DNA from: Rahnella bonaserana
Lineage (GTDB): Bacteria > Pseudomonadota > Gammaproteobacteria > Enterobacterales > Enterobacteriaceae
Assembly (NCBI RefSeq): GCF_019049675.1
Contig: NZ_JAFMOW010000067.1
Span: 434,001 to 498,000 of the forward strand
Direction: 5' to 3'
Length of the DNA stretch: 64,000 bases
A program made the translations under genes and the position numbers. The notes under the pieces are model-generated. The model was given only the letters and a program-made list of their open reading frames with translations, did no database searches and was not told the DNA's origin. Positions 27,470 through 37,082 of this stretch are shown one piece after another. Every line of letters starts with the position of its first letter. The first letter of the stretch is position 1.

Positions 27470-28660
27470 CTGAACGGCGGCGAAAGCTTCAGCCACCTGT
27501 TTCACATTATGGTGATTCAGACCCGCCATGCAGACACGCCCGCTGAGGATCAGGTACACGCCGAATTCTTCGCGCAGACGAACGACCTGCGCTTCGCTGA
27601 AACCGGTGTAGCTGAACATCCCGCGCTGTTGCAGCAGGTAGTCAAAATTGCGGCCTGGCAATGCAGTTTTCAGGCTGTCGACCAGCGTGTGGCGCATTTC
27701 GAGAATACGGGTGCGCATTTTCTCAACTTCGGCTTTCCATTGCGCGTTCAGGGCGCTGTCACTCAGGACTTTCGCCACCACTTTCGCACCGAAGTTCGGC
27801 GGGCTGGAGTAGTTACGACGCACGGTCGCTTTCAGCTGGCCCAGCACGCGGCCTGCGGCTTCGCTGTCTTCACACACCACGGACAATCCGCCGACGCGTT
27901 CACCGTACAGGGAGAAAATTTTCGAGAAGGAGTTGCTGACGAAGCAGTTCACGCCTGCCGTCGCCATCGCACGAATGGCGTAAGCGTCGTCATCAATACC
28001 CGCGCCAAAACCCTGATAAGCGATATCGAGGAACGGGATCAGCTTGCGCTGTTTAGTGACTTCAATCACCTGATCCCACTGCGCTGGTGTCAGGTCAGAA
28101 CCCGTCGGGTTATGACAGCACGGATGCAGCAGCACGATGCTTTGCGCCGGCAAGGTTTTCAGGCGTTCAATCATCGCGGTGAAATTCACACCCAGCGTTT
28201 CTGCATCAAAGTACGGATAAGTATGCACTTTGAAGCCTGCGCCACCAAAGATAGCCACGTGGTTTTCCCAGGTCGGGTCACTGACGTAAACTTCTGAATT
28301 CGGGAAATAAAACTTAAGGAAATCTGCACCGACTTTCAGCGCGCCGGAACCGCCAACGGTCTGAATGGTCGCGATACGCTGTTGTTTGAGCGCCGGATGA
28401 TCGGCACCAAACAGCAGTTCCTGAATGCCTGCGCGGTATGCCGGCAGACCTTCCATCGGCAGATACACTGACGCAGCCTGTGGACCGGCGTTCAGCTGGT
28501 TCTCTGCATTTTCCACCGCAGCCAGTTGCGGAATAATACCCTGCTCGTCGTAATAAAGACCGATGCTCAGGTTTACCTTATCTTGTCTCGGATCGGTCTT
28601 GAAGCTTTCCATCAGCGACAAAATCGGGTCACCGGCATAGGCATCGACATGTTGGAACAC
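27467..28660 (-). CDS. tyrB: Aromatic amino acid aminotransferase
   Basis: 397 residues from GTG at 28660, exactly the E. coli TyrB length, and aligning with its N-terminus ([14 protein letters not shown]). The ATG at 28669 touches the AAGGAG ribosome site, whereas the GTG is nine bases from it. The PLP lysine lies in [17 protein letters not shown]; the substrate Arg is in the C-terminal [10 protein letters not shown] region, and HPCCHNPTG is a family hallmark. It performs the last step of tyrosine and phenylalanine synthesis and also works on leucine and aspartate. An ERIC element is fused to its stop codon. No clear TyrR box was recognised. Confidence 0.97.
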   Translation of the reverse strand: MFQHVDAYAGDPILSLMESFKTDPRQDKVNLSIGLYYDEQGIIPQLAAVENAENQLNAGPQAASVYLPMEGLPAYRAGIQELLFGADHPALKQQRIATIQTVGGSGALKVGADFLKFYFPNSEVYVSDPTWENHVAIFGGAGFKVHTYPYFDAETLGVNFTAMIERLKTLPAQSIVLLHPCCHNPTGSDLTPAQWDQVIEVTKQRKLIPFLDIAYQGFGAGIDDDAYAIRAMATAGVNCFVSNSFSKIFSLYGERVGGLSVVCEDSEAAGRVLGQLKATVRRNYSSPPNFGAKVVAKVLSDSALNAQWKAEVEKMRTRILEMRHTLVDSLKTALPGRNFDYLLQQRGMFSYTGFSEAQVVRLREEFGVYLILSGRVCMAGLNHHNVKQVAEAFAAVQ

Positions 28661-28754
28661 GGTATACATCTCCTTGGTTTGGTTGAGTGGCGCGGCGATC
28701 CACGTCCGGCAGCCCGGCGCATCGCAACTGTTTCACAGACTATCAAAGTTCGTT

Positions 28755-28782
28755 AAAAAAGATGACAACTATGTTGTCATCT
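28755..28782 (-). terminator. Perfect-palindrome terminator of the YitT gene
   Basis: AGATGACAAC and GTTGTCATCT form a perfect ten-base stem with a three-base loop (28760-28782), followed on the minus strand by five further T. It lies 28 bases after the YitT-family stop and about 95 bases before the tyrB start, so it separates the two transcripts; a second role as a protein-binding site cannot be excluded. Confidence 0.75.
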
Positions 28783-28810
28783 ATCGGGCATTTTTTGTGC
28801 AGTGATTTCT

Positions 28811-29443
28811 TCAGACGCTGTAGCGCCCGGGACGATGATTCATCGCGATGATCAGATTGACGATCACCGCGCCCAGCACCGAAGCAATCAGCATCTCATA
28901 ACTGACGACAAACAGTGACGCCAGCACGATGCAGCAGTCCACGCCCATTTGCAGTTTACCGGCGCGAATGCCGTATTTGTCCTGCAGGAACAACGCCAGA
29001 ATGTTTACGCCGCCGAGGCTGGCTTTATGGCGAAACAGCACAATGAAGCCGATCCCCATGATTACGTTGGCAAATAACGTGGCGTAGAACGGCTGAAGAT
29101 GATCGAAATGCACAAACAGCGGATGCAGATCGGAGAACACGGAAACCAGCGCAACGGCAGCAAAGGTTTTCAGCGTGAACGGCAACCCCATGCGGCGGAA
29201 AGAAAGATAATAGAAAGGTAAGTTGATAATAAAGAAGGCGGTACCAAACGAAATCTGTGTCACGTAATGCGCCAGAAATGCCATTCCCGCTGTGCCGCCC
29301 GTCAGCGCGCCGACCTGACGCAACATCACGACGCCAAAAGAAACCATCAGCGTACCGATAATGATCGCCAGGGCATCTTCAATTAGCGTATGCCCGATGC
29401 GCGGCTGCTCCACCGGCTGTTTGATGTCCTCAACATTTGCCAT
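28811..29443 (-). CDS. YitT-family membrane protein
   Basis: 210 residues from ATG at 29443 (MANVEDIKQPVEQPRIGHTL); the 32 extra residues open to 29539 do not fit the family and lack a ribosome site. Five to six membrane segments are visible (DALAIIIGTLMVSFGVVML, TAFFIINLPFYYLSF, LFANVIMGIGFIVLF and others). GALTGGTAGMAFL and ASLGGVNILALFL are the Gly-rich turns of the YitT/DUF161 group. Function is unproven; a transport role is assumed. It lacks the C-terminal DUF2179 domain of Gram-positive members. Confidence 0.85.
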   Translation of the reverse strand: MANVEDIKQPVEQPRIGHTLIEDALAIIIGTLMVSFGVVMLRQVGALTGGTAGMAFLAHYVTQISFGTAFFIINLPFYYLSFRRMGLPFTLKTFAAVALVSVFSDLHPLFVHFDHLQPFYATLFANVIMGIGFIVLFRHKASLGGVNILALFLQDKYGIRAGKLQMGVDCCIVLASLFVVSYEMLIASVLGAVIVNLIIAMNHRPGRYSV

Positions 29444-29688
29444 AATTCCCCGTACCCCAAAATAATAATACCAAAGACAGATTTTGAGATAATTAATGAG
29501 ATAAGGAATTAAGGCAATATTCGCGCACAAAATTTGCATTAAAAATCGAAAATAAGATTTTATAACGCGTTAATTATTCTTTACATGCACAAATGACGCA
29601 TATTAATTCAATATAACGCACCATTATAGTGAGGCTGCACCAAAACAAATCACCATAACAGTGCGCACAAAACAGAGGGGTAATATTC

Positions 29689-30153
29689 TCAGCTCAGCGT
29701 TAATAACCCGTTTTCTTTTAAACGGTTAAGGACTACCGATGTTTTTACATGAGCCACACTTTTATGCACTGACAGAATTTGGCTGATCAACGTGCTTAAA
29801 CCGGCTAAATCCTTCACCGCGACCTTCAGCAAATAATCCGCATCACCGGTTGTTTTATAGGCATCAATAATCGCAGTCACTTCCCCCAGCATGCTGTGGA
29901 AAGCATCAACCTGCGCTGGCAAATGGTTGATAAGTCTGACTTCAATCAGACCAATCATCCCTAAACCGAGAGCTTCCGGTGCCAGACGCGCGTGATAACC
30001 GAGGATTAACTGAGCCTGTTCCAGACCAATCCGGCGACGTGAACATTGCGAGGCAGACAGCCCGACCAGTTCGCTTAATTCCTGGTTGGTCAGTCTTCCG
30101 TTAGCTTGTAATAAGGTCAGAATTTTCAGGTCATAATCATCAACGCTGTACAT
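29689..30153 (-). CDS. Lrp/AsnC-family transcriptional regulator
   Basis: 154 residues. The N-terminal helix-turn-helix reads DYDLKILTLLQANGRLTNQELSELVGLSASQCSRRRIGLE; a RAM (ligand-binding) domain follows, with TTGDADYLLKVAVKDLAGLSTLISQIL. It is divergent from the periplasmic dehydratase gene at 30289 (135-base gap). This suggests amino-acid-dependent control of that gene, possibly by phenylalanine or another amino acid; inference only. Confidence 0.93.
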   Translation of the reverse strand: MYSVDDYDLKILTLLQANGRLTNQELSELVGLSASQCSRRRIGLEQAQLILGYHARLAPEALGLGMIGLIEVRLINHLPAQVDAFHSMLGEVTAIIDAYKTTGDADYLLKVAVKDLAGLSTLISQILSVHKSVAHVKTSVVLNRLKENGLLTLS

Positions 30154-30288
30154 GGCACCTTTCCTGTCGTTTTAATTTTTATATGTCGCATTCTTATTGC
30201 AAAAAGCATTCCCACAATAACGAGTTATAAATACTTATCGGCTGTTTTTTCTTATACTTGCGCAAGATTTAAACGCAAGGAAAAAATA

Positions 30289-31068
30289 ATGAAAAAAGTA
30301 CTCTGCTCTCTCGCCTTACTGTCTGCTTTGCCCGTTTTCGCAAAAGCGGATACCACGTCTTCCCATCTTGAGCGCGTATTACAGAAAGGCTCGCTGAATG
30401 TCTGCACCACCGGCGACTATAAACCTTATACTTTTTTAAAAGAAAACGGCGAGTATGAAGGCATTGATATCGCCATGGCGCAATCACTGGCCGCGAGTCT
30501 GGACGTAAAAGTGAACTGGGTGCCAGTGACCTGGAAATCATTGCCGGACGAAATGAACGCAGGTCATTGTGATATCGCGATGGGCGGAATTTCCGTCACG
30601 CTGAAACGCCAGCAAAAAGCCTGGTTCGCTAACGTGTTAGATCAGGACGGGAAAATCCCACTGGTGCGCTGCGAAAATGTGCGTCAGTACCAGACGATTG
30701 AACAGCTGAACCGGCCATCCGTGCGCCTGATTGAACCGGAGGGCGGTACCAACGAAGCCTTTGTCCACAGCCATCTGCCAAAAGGCACGCTGACGCTGAG
30801 CGATAACGTCACCATCTTCCAGAAGCTGCTGGATAAGAAAGCCGATGTGATGATTACGGATGCGTCAGAAGCGCTATACCAGCAGAAACATTACCCGAAA
30901 CTCTGTGCGGTAAACCCGAAAAAGCCGCTGCAATATGGCGAGAAAGCTTACATGTTGCCGCGTGATGACGTGAGCTGGAAGATGTATGTCGACCAGTGGC
31001 TGCACCTGAGTAAAGCCACCGGCGACTATCAGAAGATTGTCAGCCAGTGGCTGGGCGTTAAGAACTAA
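30289..31068 (+). CDS. pheC: Periplasmic cyclohexadienyl dehydratase (PheC-like)
   Basis: 259 residues with AAGGA upstream and a signal peptide (MKKVLCSLALLSALPVFAKA). The fold is that of amino-acid-binding proteins, but the motif series TTGDYKPYTF, DIAMGGISVTLKRQ, EGGTNEAF, DNVTIFQKLLDKKADVMITDASEA, LCAVNPKKPL and EKAYMLPRDD...YVDQWLHL follows Pseudomonas PheC closely. PheC converts prephenate to phenylpyruvate and arogenate to phenylalanine in the periplasm. The pair C128/C206 should form a disulfide. A plain amino-acid-binding protein is the alternative, but no permease or ATPase is adjacent. It lies close to tyrB, the aminotransferase that can complete phenylalanine synthesis in the cytoplasm. 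Confidence 0.82.
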   Translation: MKKVLCSLALLSALPVFAKADTTSSHLERVLQKGSLNVCTTGDYKPYTFLKENGEYEGIDIAMAQSLAASLDVKVNWVPVTWKSLPDEMNAGHCDIAMGGISVTLKRQQKAWFANVLDQDGKIPLVRCENVRQYQTIEQLNRPSVRLIEPEGGTNEAFVHSHLPKGTLTLSDNVTIFQKLLDKKADVMITDASEALYQQKHYPKLCAVNPKKPLQYGEKAYMLPRDDVSWKMYVDQWLHLSKATGDYQKIVSQWLGVKN

Positions 31069-31071
31069 GGT

Positions 31072-32151
31072 TTAATCGCCAATGTAAATGCGGGCAACGC
31101 GCTCGCTAAGCTGGGTAATCAGCTCATAAGCACTGATACCGGTTGCCTGCGCAATGCGCTCAACCGGTAATTTCTCGCCCCAGAAAATCACTTCATCACC
31201 GACTTTATCTGTTGCTTCCGGCCCTAAATCGACGGTGATCATGTCCATCGATACGCGTCCTGCAATCGACACTTCGCGGCCATTGACTAAAACCGGCGTG
31301 CCATTCGGCGCACTGCGCGGAAAACCGTCGCCATACCCCATCGCGACCACGCCAAGGCGGGTATCACGGTCGCTGACCCAGGTGCTGCCATAACCGACCG
31401 GTTCACCGGCAGCATGGTCACGCACGGCGATCAGGCTGGAGGTCAGCGTCATTGCGGGTTGCAGCCCGAAATCGCTGGCCGCGCCGGTTTCCATCGGTGA
31501 GACGCCGTACAAAATAATGCCGGGGCGAACCAGATTCATATGCGATTCCGGCCACAGCAAAATCCCGCCGGAAGCCGCGATCGATTTCTGCCCCGGCTTG
31601 CCTTCGGTAAACGCGTTAAAGCTGTTCAGCTGTTTCGTTGTGGCATCGCTTTCCGGCTCATCGGCACGGCAGAAGTGACTCATCATATTGACCGGCTGAA
31701 CGACATTTTTGCAGGCACTCAGGCGTTGATGGAAGGCTTCTGCCTGCGCCGGATGGACGCCCAAACGGTGCATTCCGGTGTCGAGTTTTAGCCAGACATT
31801 CAGCGGACGCGCGAGGTCGGCATTTTCCAGCGCCTCCAGTTGTTCGATGCTATGGATCGCGGTATCGAGCTGATGTTCAACCAGCAGCGGTAATTCACTG
31901 GCGGAAAAAAAGCCTTCGAGCAGAAGAACAGGTTTTACAACACCGGCTTTGCGCAGCATCAGCGCTTCGCTGAGACGGGAAACGCCGTAATAATCGGCAT
32001 CCTGCAAGCTATGCACCGTCTCCAGCAGACCGTGCCCATAAGCGTTTGCTTTCACTACCGCAACCAGACGACTTTGTGGTGCCAGATGACGCACCCGTTG
32101 CAGATTGTGTCGCAGAGCGCGGCGATCAATGACAGCCGTAGCCGCTTTCAT
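31072..32151 (-). CDS. alr: Alanine racemase
   Basis: 359 residues, the same length as E. coli Alr. The PLP lysine is in [10 protein letters not shown] (K34); a conserved Tyr is in [15 protein letters not shown], and the family block [13 protein letters not shown] is present. It interconverts L- and D-alanine for peptidoglycan synthesis in the cytoplasm. Good AAAGGA ribosome site. It follows dnaB on the same strand, as in E. coli, separated by 179 bases. Confidence 0.97.
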   Translation of the reverse strand: MKAATAVIDRRALRHNLQRVRHLAPQSRLVAVVKANAYGHGLLETVHSLQDADYYGVSRLSEALMLRKAGVVKPVLLLEGFFSASELPLLVEHQLDTAIHSIEQLEALENADLARPLNVWLKLDTGMHRLGVHPAQAEAFHQRLSACKNVVQPVNMMSHFCRADEPESDATTKQLNSFNAFTEGKPGQKSIAASGGILLWPESHMNLVRPGIILYGVSPMETGAASDFGLQPAMTLTSSLIAVRDHAAGEPVGYGSTWVSDRDTRLGVVAMGYGDGFPRSAPNGTPVLVNGREVSIAGRVSMDMITVDLGPEATDKVGDEVIFWGEKLPVERIAQATGISAYELITQLSERVARIYIGD

Positions 32152-32330
32152 TTTGAGTCCTTTGCATGAAATTATTGAGGTTTTAGCAGCCTAAAGGCGC
32201 GTTATTGGCGCAGCCAGTTTGCGTTCGGCCAGCGCGGAAAAACCGGAGCGTACACAAAGTACGTGAGCCAATCTTTCCAAAAAAAGTGAGCACTGCCCGG
32301 GTTCAAAATGGCAAGTAAGCTAGCTCCGCA

Positions 32331-33737
32331 CTAGTCTTCGTCGTATTGCGGGCCACCATAGTTATCAAATCGCGACCACTGACCATTAAAGGTCAGGCGG
32401 ACGGTACCGATCGGGCCGTTACGCTGTTTACCGAGGATGATTTGCGCGATGCCTTTTTCTTCACTGTTATCGTGATAAACCTCGTCACGATAGATGAACA
32501 TGATTAAGTCGGCATCCTGCTCAATGGAGCCGGATTCACGTAAGTCGGAGTTGACCGGGCGTTTATCGGCACGTTGCTCCAGGCTTCGGTTCAGCTGCGA
32601 CAGCGCTACCACCGGCACCTGTAATTCTTTCGCCAGCGCTTTGAGCGAGCGGGAGATTTCGGCAATTTCCAGCGTACGGTTATCAGACAGCGACGGAACG
32701 CGCATCAGCTGAAGGTAGTCGATCATGATCAGGCTCAGACCGCCGTGTTCACGGAAAATACGTCGCGCGCGCGAACGGACTTCCGTTGGCGTCAGGCCAG
32801 AGGAATCATCGATATACATGTTACGTTTTTCGAGCAGAATGCCCATAGTGCTGGAAATTCGCGCCCAGTCTTCGTCATCAAGCTGACCGGTACGGATTTT
32901 GGTCTGGTCAACGCGGGAAAGCGACGCCAGCATACGCATCATGATCTGGTCGCCGGGCATTTCGAGACTGAAGATTAAAACCGGTTTGTCCTGCATCATC
33001 GCCGCGTTTTCGGCGAGGTTCATCGCAAATGTGGTTTTACCCATCGACGGACGCGCCGCCACGATAATCAGATCCGATTTTTGCAGACCGGCGGTCTTCT
33101 TATCAAGATCGGCATAGCCGGTTGAAACTCCGGTCACGCCGTCGTGCGGGCGCTGGAACAATTCTTCGATACGCGAAACGGTGCTTTCCAGAATGCGGTC
33201 AATGCTTTTCGGACCTTCGTCTTTACTGGCGCGGGATTCGGCAATCTGGAATACGCGGGATTCGGCTAAGTCCAGCAGGTCTTCGCTGCTGCGGCCCTGC
33301 GGATCATAACCCGCATCGGCAATTTCATTGGCGACGGAAATCATTTCGCGCACCACGGCGCGTTCACGCACGATGTCGGCGTAAGCACCGATGTTCGCCG
33401 CACTGGGTGTATTTTTCGAGAGTTCTGCCAGATAGGCGAAACCGCCGACGGAGTCCAGTTCCCCTTTCTGTTCCAGAGATTCAGAAAGCGTAATCAGGTC
33501 GATCGGTTTGCTCATTTCCAGCAAACGCTGCATTTCGGTGAAAATCAGGCGATGCGGGCGGCTGAAGAAGTCATTGCTGACCACACGCTCGGCGACGTTA
33601 TCCCAGCGTTCGTTGTCCAGCATCAGCCCGCCCAGAACGGATTGCTCAGCTTCCAGCGAATGCGGCGGAAGTTTCAATCCTTCCATCTGGCGATCGCGGT
33701 TTTCGTTCTGTTGATTGGTCGGTTTTTTTGCTGCCAT
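32331..33737 (-). CDS. dnaB: Replicative DNA helicase
   Basis: 468 residues (E. coli 471). An N-terminal helical domain and linker are followed by a RecA-like ATPase: Walker A ARPSMGKTTFAMN near residue 230, Walker B LSLIMIDYLQLM and LRESGSIEQDADLIMF. The ring-shaped hexamer unwinds DNA ahead of the replication fork. No intein interrupts it. The position upstream of alr and divergent from qor is the E. coli arrangement. Confidence 0.98.
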   Translation of the reverse strand: MAAKKPTNQQNENRDRQMEGLKLPPHSLEAEQSVLGGLMLDNERWDNVAERVVSNDFFSRPHRLIFTEMQRLLEMSKPIDLITLSESLEQKGELDSVGGFAYLAELSKNTPSAANIGAYADIVRERAVVREMISVANEIADAGYDPQGRSSEDLLDLAESRVFQIAESRASKDEGPKSIDRILESTVSRIEELFQRPHDGVTGVSTGYADLDKKTAGLQKSDLIIVAARPSMGKTTFAMNLAENAAMMQDKPVLIFSLEMPGDQIMMRMLASLSRVDQTKIRTGQLDDEDWARISSTMGILLEKRNMYIDDSSGLTPTEVRSRARRIFREHGGLSLIMIDYLQLMRVPSLSDNRTLEIAEISRSLKALAKELQVPVVALSQLNRSLEQRADKRPVNSDLRESGSIEQDADLIMFIYRDEVYHDNSEEKGIAQIILGKQRNGPIGTVRLTFNGQWSRFDNYGGPQYDED

Positions 33738-33919
33738 CTGTGGATTAGTTCCTGCTCTAAGCGCCTGTTTTATGAGCGTCCGGTTTCCAAAAATCGGAGC
33801 CAGACTCGCGCGACAGTATAAACCATTTCAAAAGGGTATTAACCCTTCGTGCCGAAAATCTGGATTGTCCCGGACATTTAGCCTAGGGTTGAAATCAGAC
33901 TCCATCACGAGGGAAAAAC

Positions 33920-34903
33920 ATGGCAAAGCGCATCCAGTTTTCTGAAACAGGTACCCCCGAGGTTCTGCAATACGTTGATTATCAGCCACAAGATCCGCAG
34001 GCTGGCGAAGTTCAGGTTGAGAATAAGGCCATCGGTATTAACTATATCGATACTTACGTGCGCAGCGGTCTGTATGCGCCCGCCAGTTTTCCGGCCGGTT
34101 TAGGGACTGAAGCGGCAGGGATTGTCAGTAAAGTCGGCAGCGACGTGACCGGTATTAAGCCGGGCGACCGCGTGGTCTACGCGCAATCGGCGCTCGGGGC
34201 TTACAGTGAATTCCATAACGTGCCGCAGGAAAAAATTGCCCTGCTGCCGGATGCCATCAGTTTTGAACAGGCGGCGGCGTCCTTCCTTAAAGGGCTGACG
34301 GTTTACTATTTACTGCGCCAGACCCACGAGGTAAAGGCGGGTGAAACCATTCTTTTCCATGCAGCTGCCGGTGGTGTAGGCCTGATTGCCTGCCAGTGGG
34401 CAAAAGCGCTGGGTGTAAAACTGATCGGCACCGTAGGATCGGACGAAAAAGCCGAACGTGCTAAACAGGCCGGTGCATGGGAAACCATTAACTATCAGAA
34501 AGAAGATATTGCCACCCGCGTGGCGGAGTTGACCGGCGGTGAAAAAGTCGGTGTGGTGTACGATTCCGTCGGTAAAGACACCTTCGAGAAATCGCTGAAC
34601 AGCCTGAAACGCCGTGGTTTGCTGGTCAGTTTCGGTAACGCTTCAGGGCCGGTGAAAGGCGTGGATCTGGCGATCCTCAATCAGAAAGGTTCGCTGTTCG
34701 TCACGCGCCCTTCCCTGAATGGCTACGTGACCAATCGCGAAGAACTGGCACATGCGAGCAGCGAGCTGTTTTCACTTATTGCCAGCGGCGCGATAAAAGT
34801 GGACGTCAGCGACGCACAAAAATTCCCGCTCTCTGAAGCCAGACGCGCGCATGAAACGCTGGAAAGCCGCGTAACGCAAGGCTCAAGTTTACTGATCCCA
34901 TAA
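33920..34903 (+). CDS. qor: NADPH:quinone oxidoreductase
   Basis: 327 residues, as in E. coli. A medium-chain dehydrogenase fold without structural zinc. The NADPH-binding turn is AAAGGVGLIACQWAKALG (about 148-165); the N-terminal GroES-like domain has INYIDTYVRSGLY and GTEAAGIV. It reduces quinones with NADPH. GAGGG precedes the start; a terminator follows. Divergent from dnaB, as in E. coli. Confidence 0.96.
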   Translation: MAKRIQFSETGTPEVLQYVDYQPQDPQAGEVQVENKAIGINYIDTYVRSGLYAPASFPAGLGTEAAGIVSKVGSDVTGIKPGDRVVYAQSALGAYSEFHNVPQEKIALLPDAISFEQAAASFLKGLTVYYLLRQTHEVKAGETILFHAAAGGVGLIACQWAKALGVKLIGTVGSDEKAERAKQAGAWETINYQKEDIATRVAELTGGEKVGVVYDSVGKDTFEKSLNSLKRRGLLVSFGNASGPVKGVDLAILNQKGSLFVTRPSLNGYVTNREELAHASSELFSLIASGAIKVDVSDAQKFPLSEARRAHETLESRVTQGSSLLIP

Positions 34904-34925
34904 CAGTTCCCTAAACCAATGCAAA

Positions 34926-34952
34926 AAAGGCTTCCAGAATATGGAAGCCTTT
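34926..34952. terminator. Rho-independent terminator after qor
   Basis: AAAGGCTTCCA and TGGAAGCCTTT form an 11-base stem with a five-base loop 23 bases after the qor stop, followed by a short T-containing stretch. Confidence 0.85.
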
Positions 34953-35298
34953 CTTACTGTCTGACTCAGACGACCTCTGATTTCAGACGGGTACTGCTGT
35001 AGGGGTACTGCCAGGTAAATCCACAGGGCGATGTCACTTAAGTGACTATTGTGTGCCTCAGCGGACTTGATGAATTCGGTTTACAGCCTGCTGGCTGCCA
35101 ATGAATTCCATCCTAACAGTCACCCATGTTAAAAAATATGATTTATGCATTTCGACCGCACATTCTGACCCAGCTTGTGATCGCTAGCACATAAGCAAAA
35201 GTTATTGCTGCAACGATTACATTTTTTTGTGCTCAAAAGAGCCGCGTTAATCGCCAGTATTTCATGCAGTTACAGAAACCACTTATCGACATTAAAAA
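34953..35298. other. Gene-free region between qor and pspG
   Basis: About 345 bases beyond the qor terminator with no credible frame. It holds a perfect 14-base palindrome GTCACTTAAGTGAC at 35033-35046 and AT-rich DNA at 35125-35290. Both flanking genes end here (convergent), so no promoter is required; an unannotated small RNA is conceivable but nothing supports it directly. Confidence 0.4.
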
Positions 35299-35535
35299 TT
35301 ACGGTAAACGGCGGCGGCGATATTTTGGCTGATCAGGTTTAATAAATGTCCGGTAAATCCACACGGCAACCACGGCCAAAACCAGCCAAGGCAACATTTT
35401 TATAACAATCGCCAGAAACCCACCCAGCATCATGAACGCAAATGCGACGATCAGCGCAGCGACCATGCCCAGCAGCGAAATGCCGGTCAGCATCAGCATA
35501 AAGAAAAAACCAAGCACGAAGAGAATTTCCAGCAT
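35299..35535 (-). CDS. pspG: Phage shock protein G
   Basis: 78 residues from ATG at 35535 (MLEILFVLGFFFMLMLTGISLLG), the E. coli PspG start; the frame continues upstream but is not part of the family. Two or three membrane segments and a basic C-terminal tail (KYRRRR). PspG is an inner-membrane effector of the phage-shock response to envelope stress. A sigma-54 promoter lies at 35597-35611, as expected for PspF-activated genes. Confidence 0.95.
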   Translation of the reverse strand: MLEILFVLGFFFMLMLTGISLLGMVAALIVAFAFMMLGGFLAIVIKMLPWLVLAVVAVWIYRTFIKPDQPKYRRRRLP

Positions 35536-35596
35536 CGGGTGCTCCTTAATAAGCCATGTGCAATAAGACGTGATGTCAGAACACAAGCTAGTTATT

Positions 35597-35611
35597 ACAA
35601 GAAACGTGCCA
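35597..35611 (-). promoter_or_regulatory. Sigma-54 promoter of pspG
   Basis: On the minus strand TGGCAC, five bases, TTGT; the consensus is TGGCAC-N5-TTGC. The -24/-12 spacing is exact. It lies about 60 bases before the pspG start. PspF sites would be expected farther upstream, in 35620-35728. Confidence 0.8.
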
Positions 35612-35728
35612 GTGTGATGAGATAAATAACAGATTGAATTACAGAGAGAAAATAATTCGCAGGCACGAACGACCTGCGAAAAAATAGTAAAATTGACTAA
35701 CAGATAGTGATTTTACTCACCTGATTTT

Positions 35729-36757
35729 TCAGGCCTGCGCCGTCATTGCCTGTGGGTGAGCGACCATCTGCAATGCCTGTTCAACGACATCAATGCCCGC
35801 GCCGGCTTTATGAGCGTTCTCACTCAGATGACGACGGAACTGACGCGCCCCCGGCACGCCCTGGAACAGGCCAAGAATATGGCGGGTAATGTGGCCCAGA
35901 TAGGTGCCTTTGCTCAGTTCAGCTTCGATATACGGATAGAGCGCGCGGATAATATCCGGACCCGTTTTCAGCGGCGCGTCGCAGCCGAACAACTCACGAT
36001 CGACATTCAGCAACATGCCCGGGTTCTGGTAAGCCTCGCGACCGACCATCACGCCATCCATAAATTGCAGATGCGTTTTGGCCTCTTCGAGGGTTTTAAT
36101 ACCGCCGTTAATCGCCATCGTCAGATGCGGGAAATCACGCTTGAGCTGATAGACACGCGGGTAATCGAGCGGTGGGATTTCACGGTTTTCTTTCGGGCTG
36201 AGGCCGGAAAGCCAGGCTTTACGCGCATGGATAATAAAGGTATCGCAGCCGCCGTTTTCAGACACCTGACGGATGAAATCACACAGGAATTCATAGCTGT
36301 CCTGATCGTCAATACCGATACGGGTCTTGACTGTCACCGGAATTGAAACCACATCGCGCATGGCTTTGATGCAATCCGCTACCAGTGACGCCTGCCCCAT
36401 CAGACAGGCACCAAACATGCCGTTCTGCACGCGATCTGACGGGCAACCGACGTTGAGGTTAATTTCGTCATAACCCCGTTCTTCTGCCAGTTTTGCGCAA
36501 TGCGCCAGATCAGCTGGATTGCTGCCACCCAGCTGCAATGACACCGGATGTTCAGCATCGCCAAACCCGAGATAATCCCCTTTGCCGTGAATAATGGCAC
36601 CGGTGGTGACCATTTCGGTATACAGCAACGTCTGGCCGGTCATCAGCCGGTGAAAATGGCGACAATGGCGATCGGTCCAGTCGAGCATCGGCGCAACGGA
36701 AAAACGCTGGGCGGAGAACGGAGTGGTTTGGGGCATTGCGTGTTGAGTTTCTGACAT
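35729..36757 (-). CDS. dusA: tRNA-dihydrouridine synthase A
   Basis: 342 residues. A TIM-barrel flavoprotein with the family blocks [54 protein letters not shown] (catalytic Cys in GCPS), [11 protein letters not shown] and [12 protein letters not shown]. It reduces uridines in the D-loop of tRNA (positions 20/20a) using NADPH and FMN. Divergent from zur. ATG within MPQTTPF is an alternative start seven residues later. Confidence 0.96.
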   Translation of the reverse strand: MSETQHAMPQTTPFSAQRFSVAPMLDWTDRHCRHFHRLMTGQTLLYTEMVTTGAIIHGKGDYLGFGDAEHPVSLQLGGSNPADLAHCAKLAEERGYDEINLNVGCPSDRVQNGMFGACLMGQASLVADCIKAMRDVVSIPVTVKTRIGIDDQDSYEFLCDFIRQVSENGGCDTFIIHARKAWLSGLSPKENREIPPLDYPRVYQLKRDFPHLTMAINGGIKTLEEAKTHLQFMDGVMVGREAYQNPGMLLNVDRELFGCDAPLKTGPDIIRALYPYIEAELSKGTYLGHITRHILGLFQGVPGARQFRRHLSENAHKAGAGIDVVEQALQMVAHPQAMTAQA

Positions 36758-37082
36758 CGGCCTGACATTCGCTGAAGGGGTTCGTGGCGCTCCCTCCGGC
36801 GCAACGCCAGAGGGAAGTTAATCGGTGATTATACCACAGAACAAAGATTCGGCATCTTGCGTGGTTTATTGGCTTGCAGACATAGCACTCCCATTCCGCA
36901 ATGTTAATCGTCGTGCTGTTCAGCGACATTTGCTGGGTAAGAGAGTCGCCGGGAGACAGGCGCTGGACGCAATGGCGGGTTGAATGGCGCATAATTCGTC
37001 GTTTTAGCCTAAGCATGATAAAATCAACAATGGTCGCATGATGTGGCCTATCGAACCCAATCTGCGCTCAGAGAACGTTGCT
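36758..37082. promoter_or_regulatory. dusA-zur divergent intergenic region
   Basis: 325 bases between the divergent dusA and zur genes. It must carry both promoters, but no box could be assigned with confidence and no Zur palindrome was recognised. The inverted sequence CTCCCTCCGGCGCAACGCCAGAGGGA at the dusA side (about 36791-36816) may form a weak hairpin. Confidence 0.4.

Noticed and set aside
27410-28297. 295-codon open frame on the plus strand opposite tyrB
   Set aside because: It is antisense to a clearly conserved aminotransferase, has no ribosome site or family pattern, and begins inside an ERIC element.
28760-28782. Perfect palindrome considered as an operator for tyrB
   Set aside because: The T run on the minus strand right after the stem and its distance from the YitT stop fit a terminator better; a TyrR-type sequence is absent.
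32200-32300. Hairpin CGTAC-ACAAA-GTACG in the dnaB-alr gap, considered as a fifth ERIC
   Set aside because: Only the central GAGCGTACACAAAGTACGTGA resembles an ERIC core; the flanking blocks are missing, so it cannot be called one.
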